Shown one piece after another: positions 1-9,067 of a stretch of DNA of 37,635 nt. The notes under the pieces are model-generated. The model was given only the letters and a program-made list of their open reading frames with translations. It ran no database searches and was not told where the DNA came from. The position numbers and the translations under genes are program-made. The stretch is from NCBI GenBank assembly GCA_030043315.1, contig JASHYA010000132.1, positions 1-37,635 of the forward strand, in the 5' to 3' direction. The stretch's first letter is position 1. Every line of letters starts with the position of its first letter. This DNA is from Acidimicrobiales bacterium. Its GTDB lineage: Bacteria; Actinomycetota; Acidimicrobiia; Acidimicrobiales; RAAP-2.

Positions 1-801
1 CTGGCATCGTTGGCGCCGGGGCTCCGCTCGGACGACGTGGTCGTCGCTGCCTACGAGCCTCGTGGCGGCTTCGGGGACGGAGCGGTCGTGGCCGGTGATT
101 TCCTCGCCTCCGCTCGCGACGGCGGGGCACGGTTCTCCCCGGGCGTCTCGGTGCGCCAGCTGCTCCTCGACGGTGGCAAGGTCCGGGGGGTCGTGACCGA
201 CCAGGGCGTCCTACGGGGGGACGTGGTCGTGCTGGCCACGGGGCCTTGGACGCCGACGCTGCTCGAGCCGTGTGGCGTCAACCTGCCAATCGAGCCGGAG
301 CTGCACCACGTGGCGGTGACCCGCCATCCGCTGGGTGGCGGCGCGCCGTTGGCGTGCATCGACTCGACCACGGGGACCTACTTCCGTCCTGACCGGGCCG
401 GTGAGACCACGGTGATCGGCACCTTCTCGGGTACGCGTCCGGCCGTCCCGGCGGACGCCGAAGTAGATCCGTCGCAGGAGTCGCTCGCCGAGCTGGTGGC
501 TGCGGCTGCGGTCCGGCTCCCGGCGCTGGAGAACGCTGGCATCGGCCGAGGCATCGCGGGTGTCTACGACATGACCCCCGACGCAAGGCCCCTCGTTGGT
601 CGCCTCGCGGGCCTCGACGGGCTCGTCGTCGCTGTGGGATTCTCTGGCATGGGGTTCAAGATCTCGCCGGCCGTCGGCGAGGCCGTGGCGGAGCTCCTCG
701 TGTACGGCAGTTCGCGGGAAGTCGACCTGAGGCCATTGCGCCCCAGCCGGTTCGCCGAGGGCGCGCCTATCGATCCCGCCTGGGCGTACTCCGATGACTG
801 A
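1..801 (+). CDS. FAD-dependent amino-acid oxidoreductase (DAO family), 3' part
   Basis: The reading frame is open from the left edge, so the N-terminus with the FAD dinucleotide fold lies outside the window. The visible 266 residues match the C-terminal two thirds of glycine/sarcosine/D-amino-acid oxidase-like flavoproteins. There is a substrate-domain strand series, then the C-terminal FAD-closing segment GLVVAVGFSGMGFKISPAVG, with the family's G-x-x-G-x-K-x-x-P-x-x-G pattern. The tail LRPLRPSRFAEG is typical of this subgroup. Such enzymes oxidise secondary or D-amino acids to imino acids with release of H2O2 or reduction of another acceptor. The amino-acid ABC importer downstream fits uptake followed by oxidation. 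The exact substrate cannot be read from the sequence. A TTG at 10 is only an internal codon. Confidence 0.85.
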   Translation: MASLAPGLRSDDVVVAAYEPRGGFGDGAVVAGDFLASARDGGARFSPGVSVRQLLLDGGKVRGVVTDQGVLRGDVVVLATGPWTPTLLEPCGVNLPIEPELHHVAVTRHPLGGGAPLACIDSTTGTYFRPDRAGETTVIGTFSGTRPAVPADAEVDPSQESLAELVAAAAVRLPALENAGIGRGIAGVYDMTPDARPLVGRLAGLDGLVVAVGFSGMGFKISPAVGEAVAELLVYGSSREVDLRPLRPSRFAEGAPIDPAWAYSDD

Positions 802-882
802 ACCGGCGACCACCTGCGCAGGGACGGTCTCGGCTCGCCGGTGGCGTCTCGGCTCGTCCCCTGCTCGGGGAAGTCGGCCTAG

Positions 883-1073
883 AGTCCCTGATCGCGCCGT
901 CTGCGGTCAGGGAGTCGATCGAGGCCCACGTGGGCGGTCGGCTCGACGGCGCGGGGGACATCAACCCCTTCAGGTCGAGCCGATTCGCAGAGGACCGACC
1001 CATGCGGCCAGAATTCACGTACGTCTCCGAGGAGCCGGCGTCGTACGCCGACCAGGATCGCGAGCAAGGATAA
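883..1073 (+). pseudogene. Degenerate C-terminal remnant of a second DAO-family oxidoreductase
   Basis: In the frame ending at the TAA at 1071-1073, the translation contains INPFRSSRFAEDRPMRPEFTY, cited here as the two pieces INPFRSSRFAED and RPMRPEFTY. It lines up with the tail of the preceding gene (LRPLRPSRFAEG, then PIDPAWAY). The upstream part (IAPSAVRESIEAHVGG) can be aligned with the ISPAVGEAVAELLV segment of the intact gene. No start codon, FAD fold or substrate domain accompanies it, so it appears to be the eroded end of a duplicated or replaced oxidase gene. The level of identity is modest, and the left boundary is arbitrary because the frame stays open to about 800. Confidence 0.5.
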
Positions 1074-1102
1074 GCACAAAAGGTAGAAACGGGGGGAAAC
1101 AA

Positions 1103-2008
1103 GTGAACAACTCAGCCCTGCTGACGTCCGGCCACAAGCTGGTCCGCATCTCATGCATCCCGATCGCCGTCGTACTGATGACGGCCGCACTCTTGACGGC
1201 AGGTTGGAGCTCTGGCATTGCCGGAGCACATGAGAGATCCGGTTCCACACCAGCCAGCCTGGTGACATCGACCATCCGACATCGCGGAACCATCGATGCG
1301 ATCACGACACCGTATCCACCGGCAGAGTTCCTGGAGAAGAACGGCAAGACCTACACCGGTTGGGAGATTCAGCTTACGAACGCCATTGCCAAGCTGCTGC
1401 ACCTCCACGTCACCTACATCACGGCCACCAACACAGACGACATTCCCAGCGTCCAGTCGGGACGCGTGCAGATCAGCCCTGGGTCGTGGACCGTCACCGC
1501 ACAGCGGGAGAAGATCGTGGAGTTCGTGACGGACTTTCTCGCGGGAACACAGTTCTTCCTCAGCAAGACGAGCACCCTCAAGGTGAACTCCAAGACATCA
1601 CTTTGCGGTTTGACGCTCGCAGTTCTGGACGCCACGATCGAGGCGACCGCCGCTCAAGCCCAGACAAAGAAGTGCACGGCCGCGGGCAAGGCCAAGATCT
1701 CCATCCAGGAATACCCGACGGAAGCAGCCGTGACCCTGGCCATCGAGAGCGGACGAGCAGAGGTGGCGTGGACAGGCGCTCCCCAAGCGGAGTACCTCGT
1801 CCGAGAGCAGCCCACCAAGTTCAAGCTGGGGGGAAAGGACTTCACAGTCGTGCCCTTGGGGATCGTTGTGTCCAAGAAACTCCCGAAGCTGGCAGACGCC
1901 ATGGCAGCGGCGATGAACATCTTGCTGAAGAACGGAACGTACGCCCACATCCTCCACGAGTGGGGAGTCTCGTCAGGAAGCATCCACCATTCCGTGGTGG
2001 ACAAGTAA
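1103..2008 (+). CDS. Amino-acid ABC transporter, substrate-binding protein
   Basis: This 301-residue protein belongs to the type II periplasmic binding protein family for polar amino acids (HisJ/GlnH type, SBP_bac_3). The GTG start at 1103 is chosen because a purine-rich GGGGGGA lies just upstream and the product then begins with a signal peptide. That peptide has a basic region HKLVR followed by a hydrophobic stretch ending near SSGIAGA, residues about 12-42. No lipobox cysteine is seen. An upstream ATG at 794 in the same frame would add an arginine-rich, non-secretory extension and is rejected. The mature part shows the family layout: YPPAEFLEKNGKTYTGWEIQL, given here as YPPAEFLEKNG then YTGWEIQL, and later TAQREKIVEFVTDFL. 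The protein should capture an amino acid outside the membrane for the permease and ATPase encoded next. The ligand is unknown. Confidence 0.88.
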   Translation: MNNSALLTSGHKLVRISCIPIAVVLMTAALLTAGWSSGIAGAHERSGSTPASLVTSTIRHRGTIDAITTPYPPAEFLEKNGKTYTGWEIQLTNAIAKLLHLHVTYITATNTDDIPSVQSGRVQISPGSWTVTAQREKIVEFVTDFLAGTQFFLSKTSTLKVNSKTSLCGLTLAVLDATIEATAAQAQTKKCTAAGKAKISIQEYPTEAAVTLAIESGRAEVAWTGAPQAEYLVREQPTKFKLGGKDFTVVPLGIVVSKKLPKLADAMAAAMNILLKNGTYAHILHEWGVSSGSIHHSVVDK

Positions 2009-2125
2009 GAGGGTCCCGCGCGGGTGCGCGATCGCTGGACAGTCCCGTAGCTGAGCGTCAGTGAACCAAGCCGAATTGTCGAAACTGGGCCGGCACGGCA
2101 AGAAGCGTCCGGCTCATCCCGCAGT

Positions 2126-3052
2126 GTGATGCGGGTCCTCTCGAAGAGAACCAGGCGTGTCGCGGAGATGCTGGAAAAGGGCGCGGCTGCGGACTTGAGC
2201 ACCCTGAAAGCGCGCCCCGTTCCTCGACCGAGCCGATGGATCGCAACGGTCGTCGTCGCGGTGCTGATCGCAATGCTCTTCCACGGCCTCGTGACGAACA
2301 GCGCGTTCGGGTGGGGTACGGTCGGCCAGTACTTCTTCTCGCCGCTGATACTGTCCGGTGTTCGCCTGACGGTGATTCTCACGGTCGTCTCGATGGCCGC
2401 CGGCATTGCTATCGGGATCCTGGTCGCCGTGATGCGGATGTCGAGGAATCCGCTGATGGCGAATGCGAGCCGACTGTACATCTGGTTCTTCAGGGGGACG
2501 CCGCTACTGGTACAGCTGATCTTTTGGTACAACATCGGCGCGCTCTACCCGAAGCTCTCGGTCGGCATACCATTCGGCCCATCCTTCGTGTCCGTCAGCG
2601 CGAATCACGTGCTCACCGCGCTTGTTGCGGCACTCATCGGTCTCAGCTTGAACGAGGGTGCCTACATGGCCGAGATCGTTCGGGCGGGCATCCTGTCTGT
2701 CGACGCGGGTCAGACGGAGGCCGCCCGCGCAACCGGCATGCATCACCGACTCATCATGCGGCGAATCGTCCTGCCCCAAGCAATGCGTGTCGTGATTCCG
2801 CCGACCGGCAACCAGGTGATCACAATGCTCAAGAGCACCTCGCTGTGCAGTGTGCTCGCCATTGCAGAGCTTCTGTACACGGCAGAGATCATCTACTCCC
2901 GCAACTTCGAGACCATTCCACTCTTGATCGTGGCGAGCCTTTGGTATCTCCTGATGACGACCGTCTTGACGATCGGGCAGATGTACCTCGAGCGGCACTT
3001 CGGCAGAGGTCAGACGACAATGTTGAGCCTCATGGAGCGGAACCCGTGGTGA
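2126..3052 (+). CDS. Amino-acid ABC transporter, permease
   Basis: This 308-residue integral membrane protein is of the HisM/GlnP family. It has an N-terminal cytoplasmic extension (about 40 residues), a first transmembrane helix around 43-60 ([18 protein letters not shown]), and then the BPD_transp_1 core with about four more helices. The ATPase-contacting EAA loop is clear near residues 198-222: [20 protein letters not shown], followed by QAMRVVIPP. The start is GTG 2126, or the adjacent ATG 2129. Neither has a strong ribosome-binding site. The 3' end overlaps the ATPase gene by four bases, so the two are probably translationally coupled. With the binding protein it forms a standard polar amino-acid importer. 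Confidence 0.9.
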   Translation: MMRVLSKRTRRVAEMLEKGAAADLSTLKARPVPRPSRWIATVVVAVLIAMLFHGLVTNSAFGWGTVGQYFFSPLILSGVRLTVILTVVSMAAGIAIGILVAVMRMSRNPLMANASRLYIWFFRGTPLLVQLIFWYNIGALYPKLSVGIPFGPSFVSVSANHVLTALVAALIGLSLNEGAYMAEIVRAGILSVDAGQTEAARATGMHHRLIMRRIVLPQAMRVVIPPTGNQVITMLKSTSLCSVLAIAELLYTAEIIYSRNFETIPLLIVASLWYLLMTTVLTIGQMYLERHFGRGQTTMLSLMERNPW

Positions 3053-3879
3053 ATTCGTCCGTTCCGTCGTCGGTCAACGGAGATGGTCCGCCGACATATG
3101 GTGGGTTCGTCCGAATCGTGAAGGCCTCGAAATGGTTCGGTTCGACGCGGGTGTTCGAGAACATCGACATGGTTGTCGATCGGGGAAAGGTGCTCTGCAT
3201 CATCGGCCCCTCTGGCGCTGGAAAGAGCACCCTGTTGCGTTGCATCAACTCGCTCGAGCGACTGAGCGCGGGGAGGATCTACGTGGGCGGGGAGCTCATG
3301 GGCTTCAGGGAACGAGGGGACAAGCTCTACGAATTGACGGACAAGCAGATCTCGGCTCAGCGGTCGAAGATAGGGATGGTGTTCCAGCGCTTCAATCTCT
3401 TCCCTCACATGACCGCCATCCAGAACGTCGCAGAGGCACCGATCCGGGTGTTGCACCAGGACAAGGCAGACGTGATGAGACGGAGCAGGGAGCTTCTCGC
3501 CCGCGTGGGACTCTCCGACAAGGAGAAGGCGTACCCGGCGCATCTCTCCGGGGGTCAGCAGCAGCGCGTGGCGATTGCGCGTGCCTTGGCGCTCCAGCCT
3601 CAGCTGATGCTGTTCGATGAGCCGACGAGTGCGCTGGATCCGGAATTGTGCGGAGAAGTGCTCGACGTCATGCGGCAGTTGGCCCACCACGGCATCACGA
3701 TGATCGTGGTGACGCACGAGATGGGCTTCGCAAGGGACGTCGGGGACGAGGTCGTCTTCATGGATGGCGGCGCGGTCGTCGAGCAGGGAACGCCGACCGA
3801 CGTCCTCGAGCACCCGGCTGAAGAGCGAACGAAGAAGTTCCTGGGAAGCGTCCTCGGACGTTCTCCGTCGGCGGTGTGA
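3049..3879 (+). CDS. Amino-acid ABC transporter, ATP-binding protein
   Basis: This 276-residue ABC ATPase is of the GlnQ/HisP type. Walker A is GPSGAGKST, the Q-loop lies in [14 protein letters not shown], the ABC signature is LSGGQQQR, and Walker B with the D-loop is [12 protein letters not shown]. The switch histidine is in VVTHEMGF. The GTG start at 3049 overlaps the permease stop codon (GTGA), with GGAG about ten bases upstream. A longer open frame to the left overlaps the permease in another frame and is not coding. The protein drives the importer encoded at 1103-3052. No gene lies in the 186 bases after it, and no convincing terminator was found there. Confidence 0.93.
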   Translation: MNSSVPSSVNGDGPPTYGGFVRIVKASKWFGSTRVFENIDMVVDRGKVLCIIGPSGAGKSTLLRCINSLERLSAGRIYVGGELMGFRERGDKLYELTDKQISAQRSKIGMVFQRFNLFPHMTAIQNVAEAPIRVLHQDKADVMRRSRELLARVGLSDKEKAYPAHLSGGQQQRVAIARALALQPQLMLFDEPTSALDPELCGEVLDVMRQLAHHGITMIVVTHEMGFARDVGDEVVFMDGGAVVEQGTPTDVLEHPAEERTKKFLGSVLGRSPSAV

Positions 3880-4065
3880 AGTTCACGCGGGGGTTGCGGC
3901 GTCGGGGAAGCGGGGGCGGCACGTGTCTGCGAGTGGGCCGTCGCTGCGGGGAGGAATCTCGCTGGAAGGGATGCTCGCCGCGGGTCGTCACCCGGTGCCA
4001 GCGCCTTGCACCAGCGCTGCTCGGCGGGTGCGACCCCGGTCAGGTCACGAGCGATCTCTTACCGC

Positions 4066-4854
4066 TCAAGCGTTAGCCGGTGGCAATACAATTTTCGACA
4101 CCATGAGCACTTGTCCGGGCTCGCCCGGTTCGAGGAGCCAGACAGACCATTCGTTGTCCTTGCGTTCGGCCGCGAGGAGCGGTTTGGCGCCCGGGTCGAT
4201 CGGCGCGTGGTGCTCGAGCAGTGCGAGAAGCGAATCGACACCCCTCACATCGACAGAATCCTCGACCGCCGCCCACGCGATGGCGTTGTTGACGTGGCCC
4301 CAGGCGTCGAAGTCGCTGCGCCGAAGCGGCCATGGCCGAGCGGCGCGAGCGACCATCGGATCGGGTGCGCTCAGGGCGAGCCTCGCCGACGCGTGCCGAC
4401 CGCTGGCAGACGGCCCGTAGATCGAGAAGAACCAGTCACCGAGACGAGCCGGGGCACCGGTCTCCGTGTCGACGGCGACCCAAATCGATACTGCACGGAA
4501 CTGCGCGCCCTCGGAGCCGTGCGCGACGGTGGTCCGTTCCGCCCACCTGCTCGCGGTGGCTGAGCAGAAGGTGCGCAGCGTGAGCTCCTCGCCGAGTGAC
4601 GGGAATCGACCGATGTCGATCCGCGTGCTCCGAAGGACCCAGCCGATGGTCGAAGGCAGTGTCGCACCTGCTGCGTCGTCTTCGGCCACGTCGTGGAGGT
4701 AGCGGGCCAGGGAGTCGAGCCGCGCCCGGCGGTCCGCTCCGACGTCCGACATGCGAACCTTGCGCAAGCTCTCGACCACGCGACCACGTTCAGGGAGCTC
4801 CCCGTCCCGGTGCGTGCTTTGCGCGTCCGCCGCATAGCCGGGATGCGTCGTCAT
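4066..4854 (-). CDS. Acyl-ACP thioesterase-like double-hotdog protein
   Basis: The product is 262 residues when started at the ATG ending at 4854. It resembles bacterial acyl-ACP thioesterases (FatA/FatB-like, PF01643). The first hotdog opens with KVRMSDVGADRRARLDSLAR and HDVAEDDA. The second carries the motif FDAWGHVNNAIAW, where Asn and His are the usual active-site region. The enzyme would release fatty acids from acyl-ACP or hydrolyse a related thioester. A GTG further up (5004) would add an Arg-rich leader with no resemblance to the family, so it is not used. It lies downstream of the SRPBCC gene on the same strand, 200 bases away, and may be cotranscribed with it. Confidence 0.8.
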   Translation of the reverse strand: MTTHPGYAADAQSTHRDGELPERGRVVESLRKVRMSDVGADRRARLDSLARYLHDVAEDDAAGATLPSTIGWVLRSTRIDIGRFPSLGEELTLRTFCSATASRWAERTTVAHGSEGAQFRAVSIWVAVDTETGAPARLGDWFFSIYGPSASGRHASARLALSAPDPMVARAARPWPLRRSDFDAWGHVNNAIAWAAVEDSVDVRGVDSLLALLEHHAPIDPGAKPLLAAERKDNEWSVWLLEPGEPGQVLMVSKIVLPPANA

Positions 4855-5054
4855 CGGGGCGAATCGTCGCGGGCCCGAGCAAATCCTGCAAGGCCGTTGC
4901 CGGATGACGATCCGTCGGCCGGCGGATCTCCGGGGCCGTACCTGGTGTTCGGCGCCCGGCCTTCTCCGGATCCGGTCCGCCCTGCCCTCGAAGGAGCCGG
5001 TCAACCACCTCTGGCCGGAGCCGAGGCGCAGGTCGTGGGGGGCGAGGCGGGGGC

Positions 5055-5480
5055 TTACGTGGCCACGACCTGGCCCTGGCCGGACTCGAGGGTGCCCTTC
5101 ATCGATTTAAGGCCGACGCTCATCACCTCGCCGATCCGATCTCCCAGCTCCTCGGGAAGGACGTCGGTGATCCACAGGAAGCGGCAGCGGTCGGCGGTTT
5201 CATGGATGATCTGTGCCGACGAGTTGTGGTGTGAGCTGCCGAGCGGGCTCTCCACCACCGTGTAGGCCAACCGCATCAGCCCGTCGTCGACGCCGACGAG
5301 GCGTTCCCGCGCGACTGCCCCCGTGAAGAAGGTGATCCGCCGATCCCGGTCGCCGACCACCTCGAGGTCGGTGACGAAGCCGCTGGCAAGCCGCTTGTGG
5401 AGTGAGAAGAAGTCTTCGAGAGCCCCCCAACATGTGGAGGCGGGCAAGTTGATCACCGCTGTACGCACGATGGTTACCAC
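5055..5480 (-). CDS. SRPBCC-family (START-like) protein
   Basis: This 141-residue protein has the SRPBCC/polyketide-cyclase-2 pattern. It opens with a first strand VRTAVINLPASTCWGALEDF, in which the W-x-x-L helix follows at once. It has a central sheet with GDRDRRITFF and MRLAYTVVESP, and ends with the long helix LGDRIGEVMSVGLKSMKGTL. The GTG start has a good ribosome-binding site (AAAGGGGG, about five bases upstream on the minus strand). Proteins of this fold bind hydrophobic ligands or act as lyases or cyclases. The sequence gives no specific function. It is transcribed divergently from the BNR-repeat gene at 5684. Confidence 0.8.
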   Translation of the reverse strand: MVTIVRTAVINLPASTCWGALEDFFSLHKRLASGFVTDLEVVGDRDRRITFFTGAVARERLVGVDDGLMRLAYTVVESPLGSSHHNSSAQIIHETADRCRFLWITDVLPEELGDRIGEVMSVGLKSMKGTLESGQGQVVAT

Positions 5481-5647
5481 GTGGACCCCCTTTGCCCTCT
5501 CGGTCCCAGCGACCGGGACGCGTTGCGAACCAGGCGAAGACCTTGGCTGAACTCGTGGTCGCCGGGTGCAGGTCGACCAATTGTGGCGCGAACGGAGCCG
5601 TTTCCGTTCCCGAGCTGCCTCTCCCGGGCTCGACTCGGCGGTGGTGC

Positions 5648-5675
5648 TGGTCAGCGTCCAGTCCTTTGGTATAGG
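5648..5675 (+). promoter_or_regulatory. Possible promoter of the BNR-repeat gene
   Basis: TGGTCA at 5648-5653 and TATAGG at 5670-5675 are separated by 16 bases and lie directly before the start at 5684. Both boxes deviate from consensus, so this is only a candidate. Confidence 0.3.
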
Positions 5676-5683
5676 AAAGTGCC

Positions 5684-6583
5684 ATGCTGCTCCTCGGTAC
5701 CAACCGCCATCTCGAGGACCTCGACCGGCAGCTCTCCATCGCCGAAGATGTCTCGGTCACCGCCATCGTGGCCGGTACGGGGAGCGGGGTCTGGGGCGCC
5801 TACGTGCTGCTCGATGGCAATCGCATTGCGAGAGTCGACGAGTACGAGTTGGCTCCTGTCGCGCGCGTCGAGCTCGGTAACGGTCAGAGCATGGCAGCCG
5901 TCGACGGTGGGCTGCTCCTCGGGCTCGAAGGCGCCCGGCTCGGGCGATTGGACCTCTTCGAAGGGGGGATGTCAGCAGTGGAGTCCTTCGACGCGGTGCC
6001 CGGTCGCGCCGCATGGGAGAACCCCGCTGGCCTGAGCCCGGATCTCCGGTCGATCGCGGTCACGGACGCAGGGACGTGGCTGGTCAACGTGCACGTGGGC
6101 GGCGTCTGGAGATCGACCGACCGCGGCGCGACGTGGGCGAACGTCGTCCCTGCCGACGACGATGTCCATGAAGTCGCCGAAGGGCTGTCCGGTGTCGTGG
6201 TCGCGGCGGCCGCAAGGGGCTTCGGATGGAGCCTCGACGACGGGGCGACCTGGCGGTGGACGACCGAGGGCCTTCACGCGGGCTACTGCCGAGCGGCGGC
6301 CGTCGACGGCGATGTCGCATACCTCACCGTGTCGACGGGGCCGTCGAGCCGCGACGGGCGCCTGTACCGGGCGACACACATCGGCGATCCGTTCGAACCG
6401 TGCGGAGGTGGACTGCCGGAGTCGTTTCCCTTCAACCTCGACACCGGCTGTCTCGCGGCTCGTGAGGGTGAAGTCGCGCTCGGGACGCCTGACGGTCAGG
6501 TGTGGCGCTCTAGGGACCGAGGTGGCGGATTTGAGGCCGTCACGGAGCGAGTCGGACGAGTGCGCGTCTTGCGGTTCGTCTGA
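5684..6583 (+). CDS. BNR/Asp-box repeat beta-propeller protein
   Basis: This 299-residue protein contains sialidase-type Asp-boxes of the S-x-D-x-G-x-T-W kind: STDRGATW (around residue 144), SLDDGATW (around 185) and a weaker SRDRGGGF near residue 276. The spacing fits one blade each in a WD40/YVTN/BNR-like beta-propeller. The ATG at 5684 follows AGGAAAG at a suitable distance. There is no signal peptide, so the protein is predicted to be cytosolic. Similar proteins annotated as exo-alpha-sialidase or glycosyl hydrolase usually have no demonstrated enzyme activity. Its function is not known. Confidence 0.75.
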   Translation: MLLLGTNRHLEDLDRQLSIAEDVSVTAIVAGTGSGVWGAYVLLDGNRIARVDEYELAPVARVELGNGQSMAAVDGGLLLGLEGARLGRLDLFEGGMSAVESFDAVPGRAAWENPAGLSPDLRSIAVTDAGTWLVNVHVGGVWRSTDRGATWANVVPADDDVHEVAEGLSGVVVAAAARGFGWSLDDGATWRWTTEGLHAGYCRAAAVDGDVAYLTVSTGPSSRDGRLYRATHIGDPFEPCGGGLPESFPFNLDTGCLAAREGEVALGTPDGQVWRSRDRGGGFEAVTERVGRVRVLRFV

Positions 6584-6585
6584 TC

Positions 6586-6600
6586 GTGCAATGGTTGCAC
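6586..6600. promoter_or_regulatory. Perfect 6-bp inverted repeat between BNR and cNMP-binding genes
   Basis: GTGCAA, a three-base spacer, then TTGCAC begins three bases after the BNR-gene stop codon. No T-run follows, so it could be a weak terminator stem or a protein-binding site for the gene starting at 6649. Confidence 0.35.
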
Positions 6601-6648
6601 TAGTGAAGAAACGGGCCTCGAGCCGCAAGAGGCGTACCATCGGGTCTC

Positions 6649-7080
6649 ATGTCGACCGCAGCTGAAACTCTGGTGAAGGTGCCCCTGTTCTCCATGCTCT
6701 CCAAGCGGGAGCTCGAAAAGCTCGCGCGCGAGGCCCACGATCGGACGCTCCCGGCCGGCAGCGTGCTGACCGAGGAGAACGAGTACGGGACGATCTTCAC
6801 CGTGATCGCCCAGGGGCAGGCGACGGTCACGGTCCGCGGCAGGGTCGTGCGCGTTCTCGGGGAGGGGGACTTCTTCGGTGAAATGGCGTTGATCGACCGT
6901 TCTCCGCGCTCTGCGACCGTTACCGCCGACACCGAGCTGCGGTGCCTGATGCTGACCCAGCCCGTTTTCCGCCCGTTCGCGGTATCGCATCCCGAGACGA
7001 TGTGGGCCCTCCTCGAGCTGATGGTCCAGCGTGTCCGCGATGCCGAGGCGAGGGACGCAGACGATCTGATTCCGGGGTGA
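6649..7080 (+). CDS. Stand-alone cyclic-nucleotide-binding domain protein
   Basis: The 143-residue product is essentially one cNMP-binding (Crp N-terminal) domain. It starts with the family-typical LVKVPLFSMLSKRELEKLA. The phosphate-binding cassette is GEGDFFGEMALIDRSPRSAT at residues about 71-90, with the conserved FGE and the PRSAT segment carrying the Arg that contacts the cyclic phosphate. There is no helix-turn-helix, so it is not a classical Crp/Fnr transcription factor. It may act as a regulatory partner of another protein. The start is the ATG at 6649. Similar short proteins are common in actinobacteria. Confidence 0.83.
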   Translation: MSTAAETLVKVPLFSMLSKRELEKLAREAHDRTLPAGSVLTEENEYGTIFTVIAQGQATVTVRGRVVRVLGEGDFFGEMALIDRSPRSATVTADTELRCLMLTQPVFRPFAVSHPETMWALLELMVQRVRDAEARDADDLIPG

Positions 7081-7114
7081 GGCGGGTCCGACACGGTCTG
7101 GCGCGACCTGCCCA

Positions 7115-8782
7115 TTACCCGATGAAGCGATCCGACCCTTCCCAGTAGGGGCGCCGGATCTCGCGCTTCAAGATCTTGCCCGAGGGTCCACGCGGAAGCG
7201 ACTCGGCGAAGTCGATCGACTTCGGACACTTGTACGCGGCGAGCCGCTCACGACAGAAGGATACGAGGGCGTCGGGGTCAGGATCGGTGTCGGGTACCCG
7301 GACGACGACGGCCTTCACCGCTTCGCCCCACCGCGTGTCAGGGACCCCCACGACTGCGACGTCGGCAACCTCGGGATGCGCCATGAGGGCGTTCTCCACC
7401 TCCGCGGGATAGACGTTCTCGCCCCCCGACACGATCATGTCCTTCACCCGGTCGTAGAGGTAGAGATAGCCCTCCGCGTCTTGGTAGCCCGCGTCACCCG
7501 TTCGTAGCCAACCATCCGGGGTGACTGCCAGATGCGTGGCCGCGGGGTTGTGCCAGTAGCCCGCCATCACCTGGCGGCACCGGACCCACAGCTCGCCGAC
7601 CGAGCCCTCGCCTTCGCCGTGGACGTCGGCGCCCGTGTCAGGGTGCACGATGCGCACCTCGACCCACGGATAGGGCCTGCCGCACGAGCGAAGGAGGTCA
7701 GGACGGCGGACGGGGTCATGCTCCCAACTTTGCAGCTGGGTCACCGCGCCGGTCGTCTCCGTGAGCCCGTAGACCTGGATGAGATCGCACCCGATGAGGT
7801 CCAGCGCCTTCGTGAGCACCGCATCAGAGATCGGCGACGCGCCATAGACCAGCGTTCGCAAGGACGCGAAGTCCTGCCTAGTCAGACCCGGGGACTCGAG
7901 AAGGAACTGGATCACGGCCGGCACCATGAACGCATGGGTCACCCCTCCTCGCACAGCCTCGAGGATCTTGCCCACGTCCACGTCGCGCAGGACTACCGTC
8001 CGACAACCGTACGCGAGGCCGACCATGCTCCAGGCGAGTCCGGCGATGTGGAAGAGCGGCATGACCGCAAGATTCACTGAATCGTTGGGATCGAGCTTCC
8101 ACCACCGGTTCACCTGGTCGAGCACGCAGAAGAGGTTGTCGCTGGTGAGCATGACGCCTTTGGGCAATCCCGTCGTGCCCGACGTGTACAGCTGTATCGA
8201 GATGTCGTGTGGCGCGGCGACGATCCCCGGATCGCTGGCGTCGTGGGCACCCAGCCACGACTCGTACGATCTCCACCTCGGGTGGTCGCCGACGACGAGG
8301 ACGGTGCGGACATGGCGGAGGTCCCGCTCGAGGCTCTCGACGACCGGCGCGAATTCCTCTCCGACCACGAGGAGACTGGCCTCGCTGTCGTCGAGGATCA
8401 GGGCGATCTCCGGCGGTGCGAGCCGCCAGTTGAGCGGCACGGCGACGGCATTGCGCATGGCCGCGCCGAAGGTGAGTTCCAGAATCGGGATGCTGTTCCG
8501 TGCGAGCACGGCCACGCGTGGCTGTCCTACTGCTGGGTCGAGGGCATCAACGGCTGTGGCCGCCGGAAGGTTCTCCTCTCCGAGCGCACTGGCAACCCGG
8601 GCGCACCGGTTCAATAGTTCGCCGAAGGTGCGACGCTCTCCCTCGCACTCGACCGCGGGCGCCTCAGGCCGCACGCGTGCCTGGACGCGCACGATGTCGG
8701 CCATGCAGCGGATTCCGGGATCGAGCGACGGCGCGCTCCTTCGCGCGTGCCCTTTCGACGAGGCGCGTGCGGCGTCGGTCAT
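7115..8782 (-). CDS. Acyl-CoA synthetase (AMP-forming), long/medium-chain type
   Basis: This 555-residue ANL-superfamily ligase would activate a carboxylic acid with ATP and load it on CoA. The P-loop motif YTSGTTGLPKG, the core motif VYGLTETTG, the hinge region WLRTGDAGY with LYDRVKDMIVSGGENVYP, and the C-terminal PRGPSGKILKREIR with the catalytic Lys are all present. The ATG ending at 8782 is preferred; a second ATG (8704) is possible. The frame is open up to 9037, but that part is Arg/Ser-rich and unlike the family. The gene is divergent from the LacI regulator, which could control it. Confidence 0.9.
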   Translation of the reverse strand: MTDAARASSKGHARRSAPSLDPGIRCMADIVRVQARVRPEAPAVECEGERRTFGELLNRCARVASALGEENLPAATAVDALDPAVGQPRVAVLARNSIPILELTFGAAMRNAVAVPLNWRLAPPEIALILDDSEASLLVVGEEFAPVVESLERDLRHVRTVLVVGDHPRWRSYESWLGAHDASDPGIVAAPHDISIQLYTSGTTGLPKGVMLTSDNLFCVLDQVNRWWKLDPNDSVNLAVMPLFHIAGLAWSMVGLAYGCRTVVLRDVDVGKILEAVRGGVTHAFMVPAVIQFLLESPGLTRQDFASLRTLVYGASPISDAVLTKALDLIGCDLIQVYGLTETTGAVTQLQSWEHDPVRRPDLLRSCGRPYPWVEVRIVHPDTGADVHGEGEGSVGELWVRCRQVMAGYWHNPAATHLAVTPDGWLRTGDAGYQDAEGYLYLYDRVKDMIVSGGENVYPAEVENALMAHPEVADVAVVGVPDTRWGEAVKAVVVRVPDTDPDPDALVSFCRERLAAYKCPKSIDFAESLPRGPSGKILKREIRRPYWEGSDRFIG

Positions 8783-9067
8783 CGCCGGGAACCAGTCGTA
8801 GGAACCAACAGTAGTTCGGCCGGGCGCGCTCTCGTCCCGGTGGAGACGGAAGTTGCAAGGTCGGCGGTGGAAGGATGCCGAAAGACGCCGTGACGCTCCG
8901 GATACCTCCGACCCGTCCCAGGTTGAGGCAGCGGGAGGTCGGAGAGAGGGCCGTTCTCCCGGCACCGCCTCTTCGGGCTCAGCGGCATCGCACCGGATCC
9001 GCGATCTGCAGGTCATGCCGCGACATTCGAGGTACAAGCTTCAGCCGTAAGACGACGGACGCGCGCT

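Noticed and set aside
794-1102. In-frame N-terminal extension of the amino-acid binding protein from ATG 794
   Set aside because: It is Arg-rich, would place the signal peptide internally and overlaps the oxidase remnant; GTG 1103 has a good purine-rich site.
4855-5004. Longer start for the acyl-ACP thioesterase
   Set aside because: The extra 50 residues are Arg/Pro-rich with no family similarity.
8783-9037. Longer start for the acyl-CoA synthetase
   Set aside because: Low-complexity Arg/Ser-rich translation in the divergent regulatory region.
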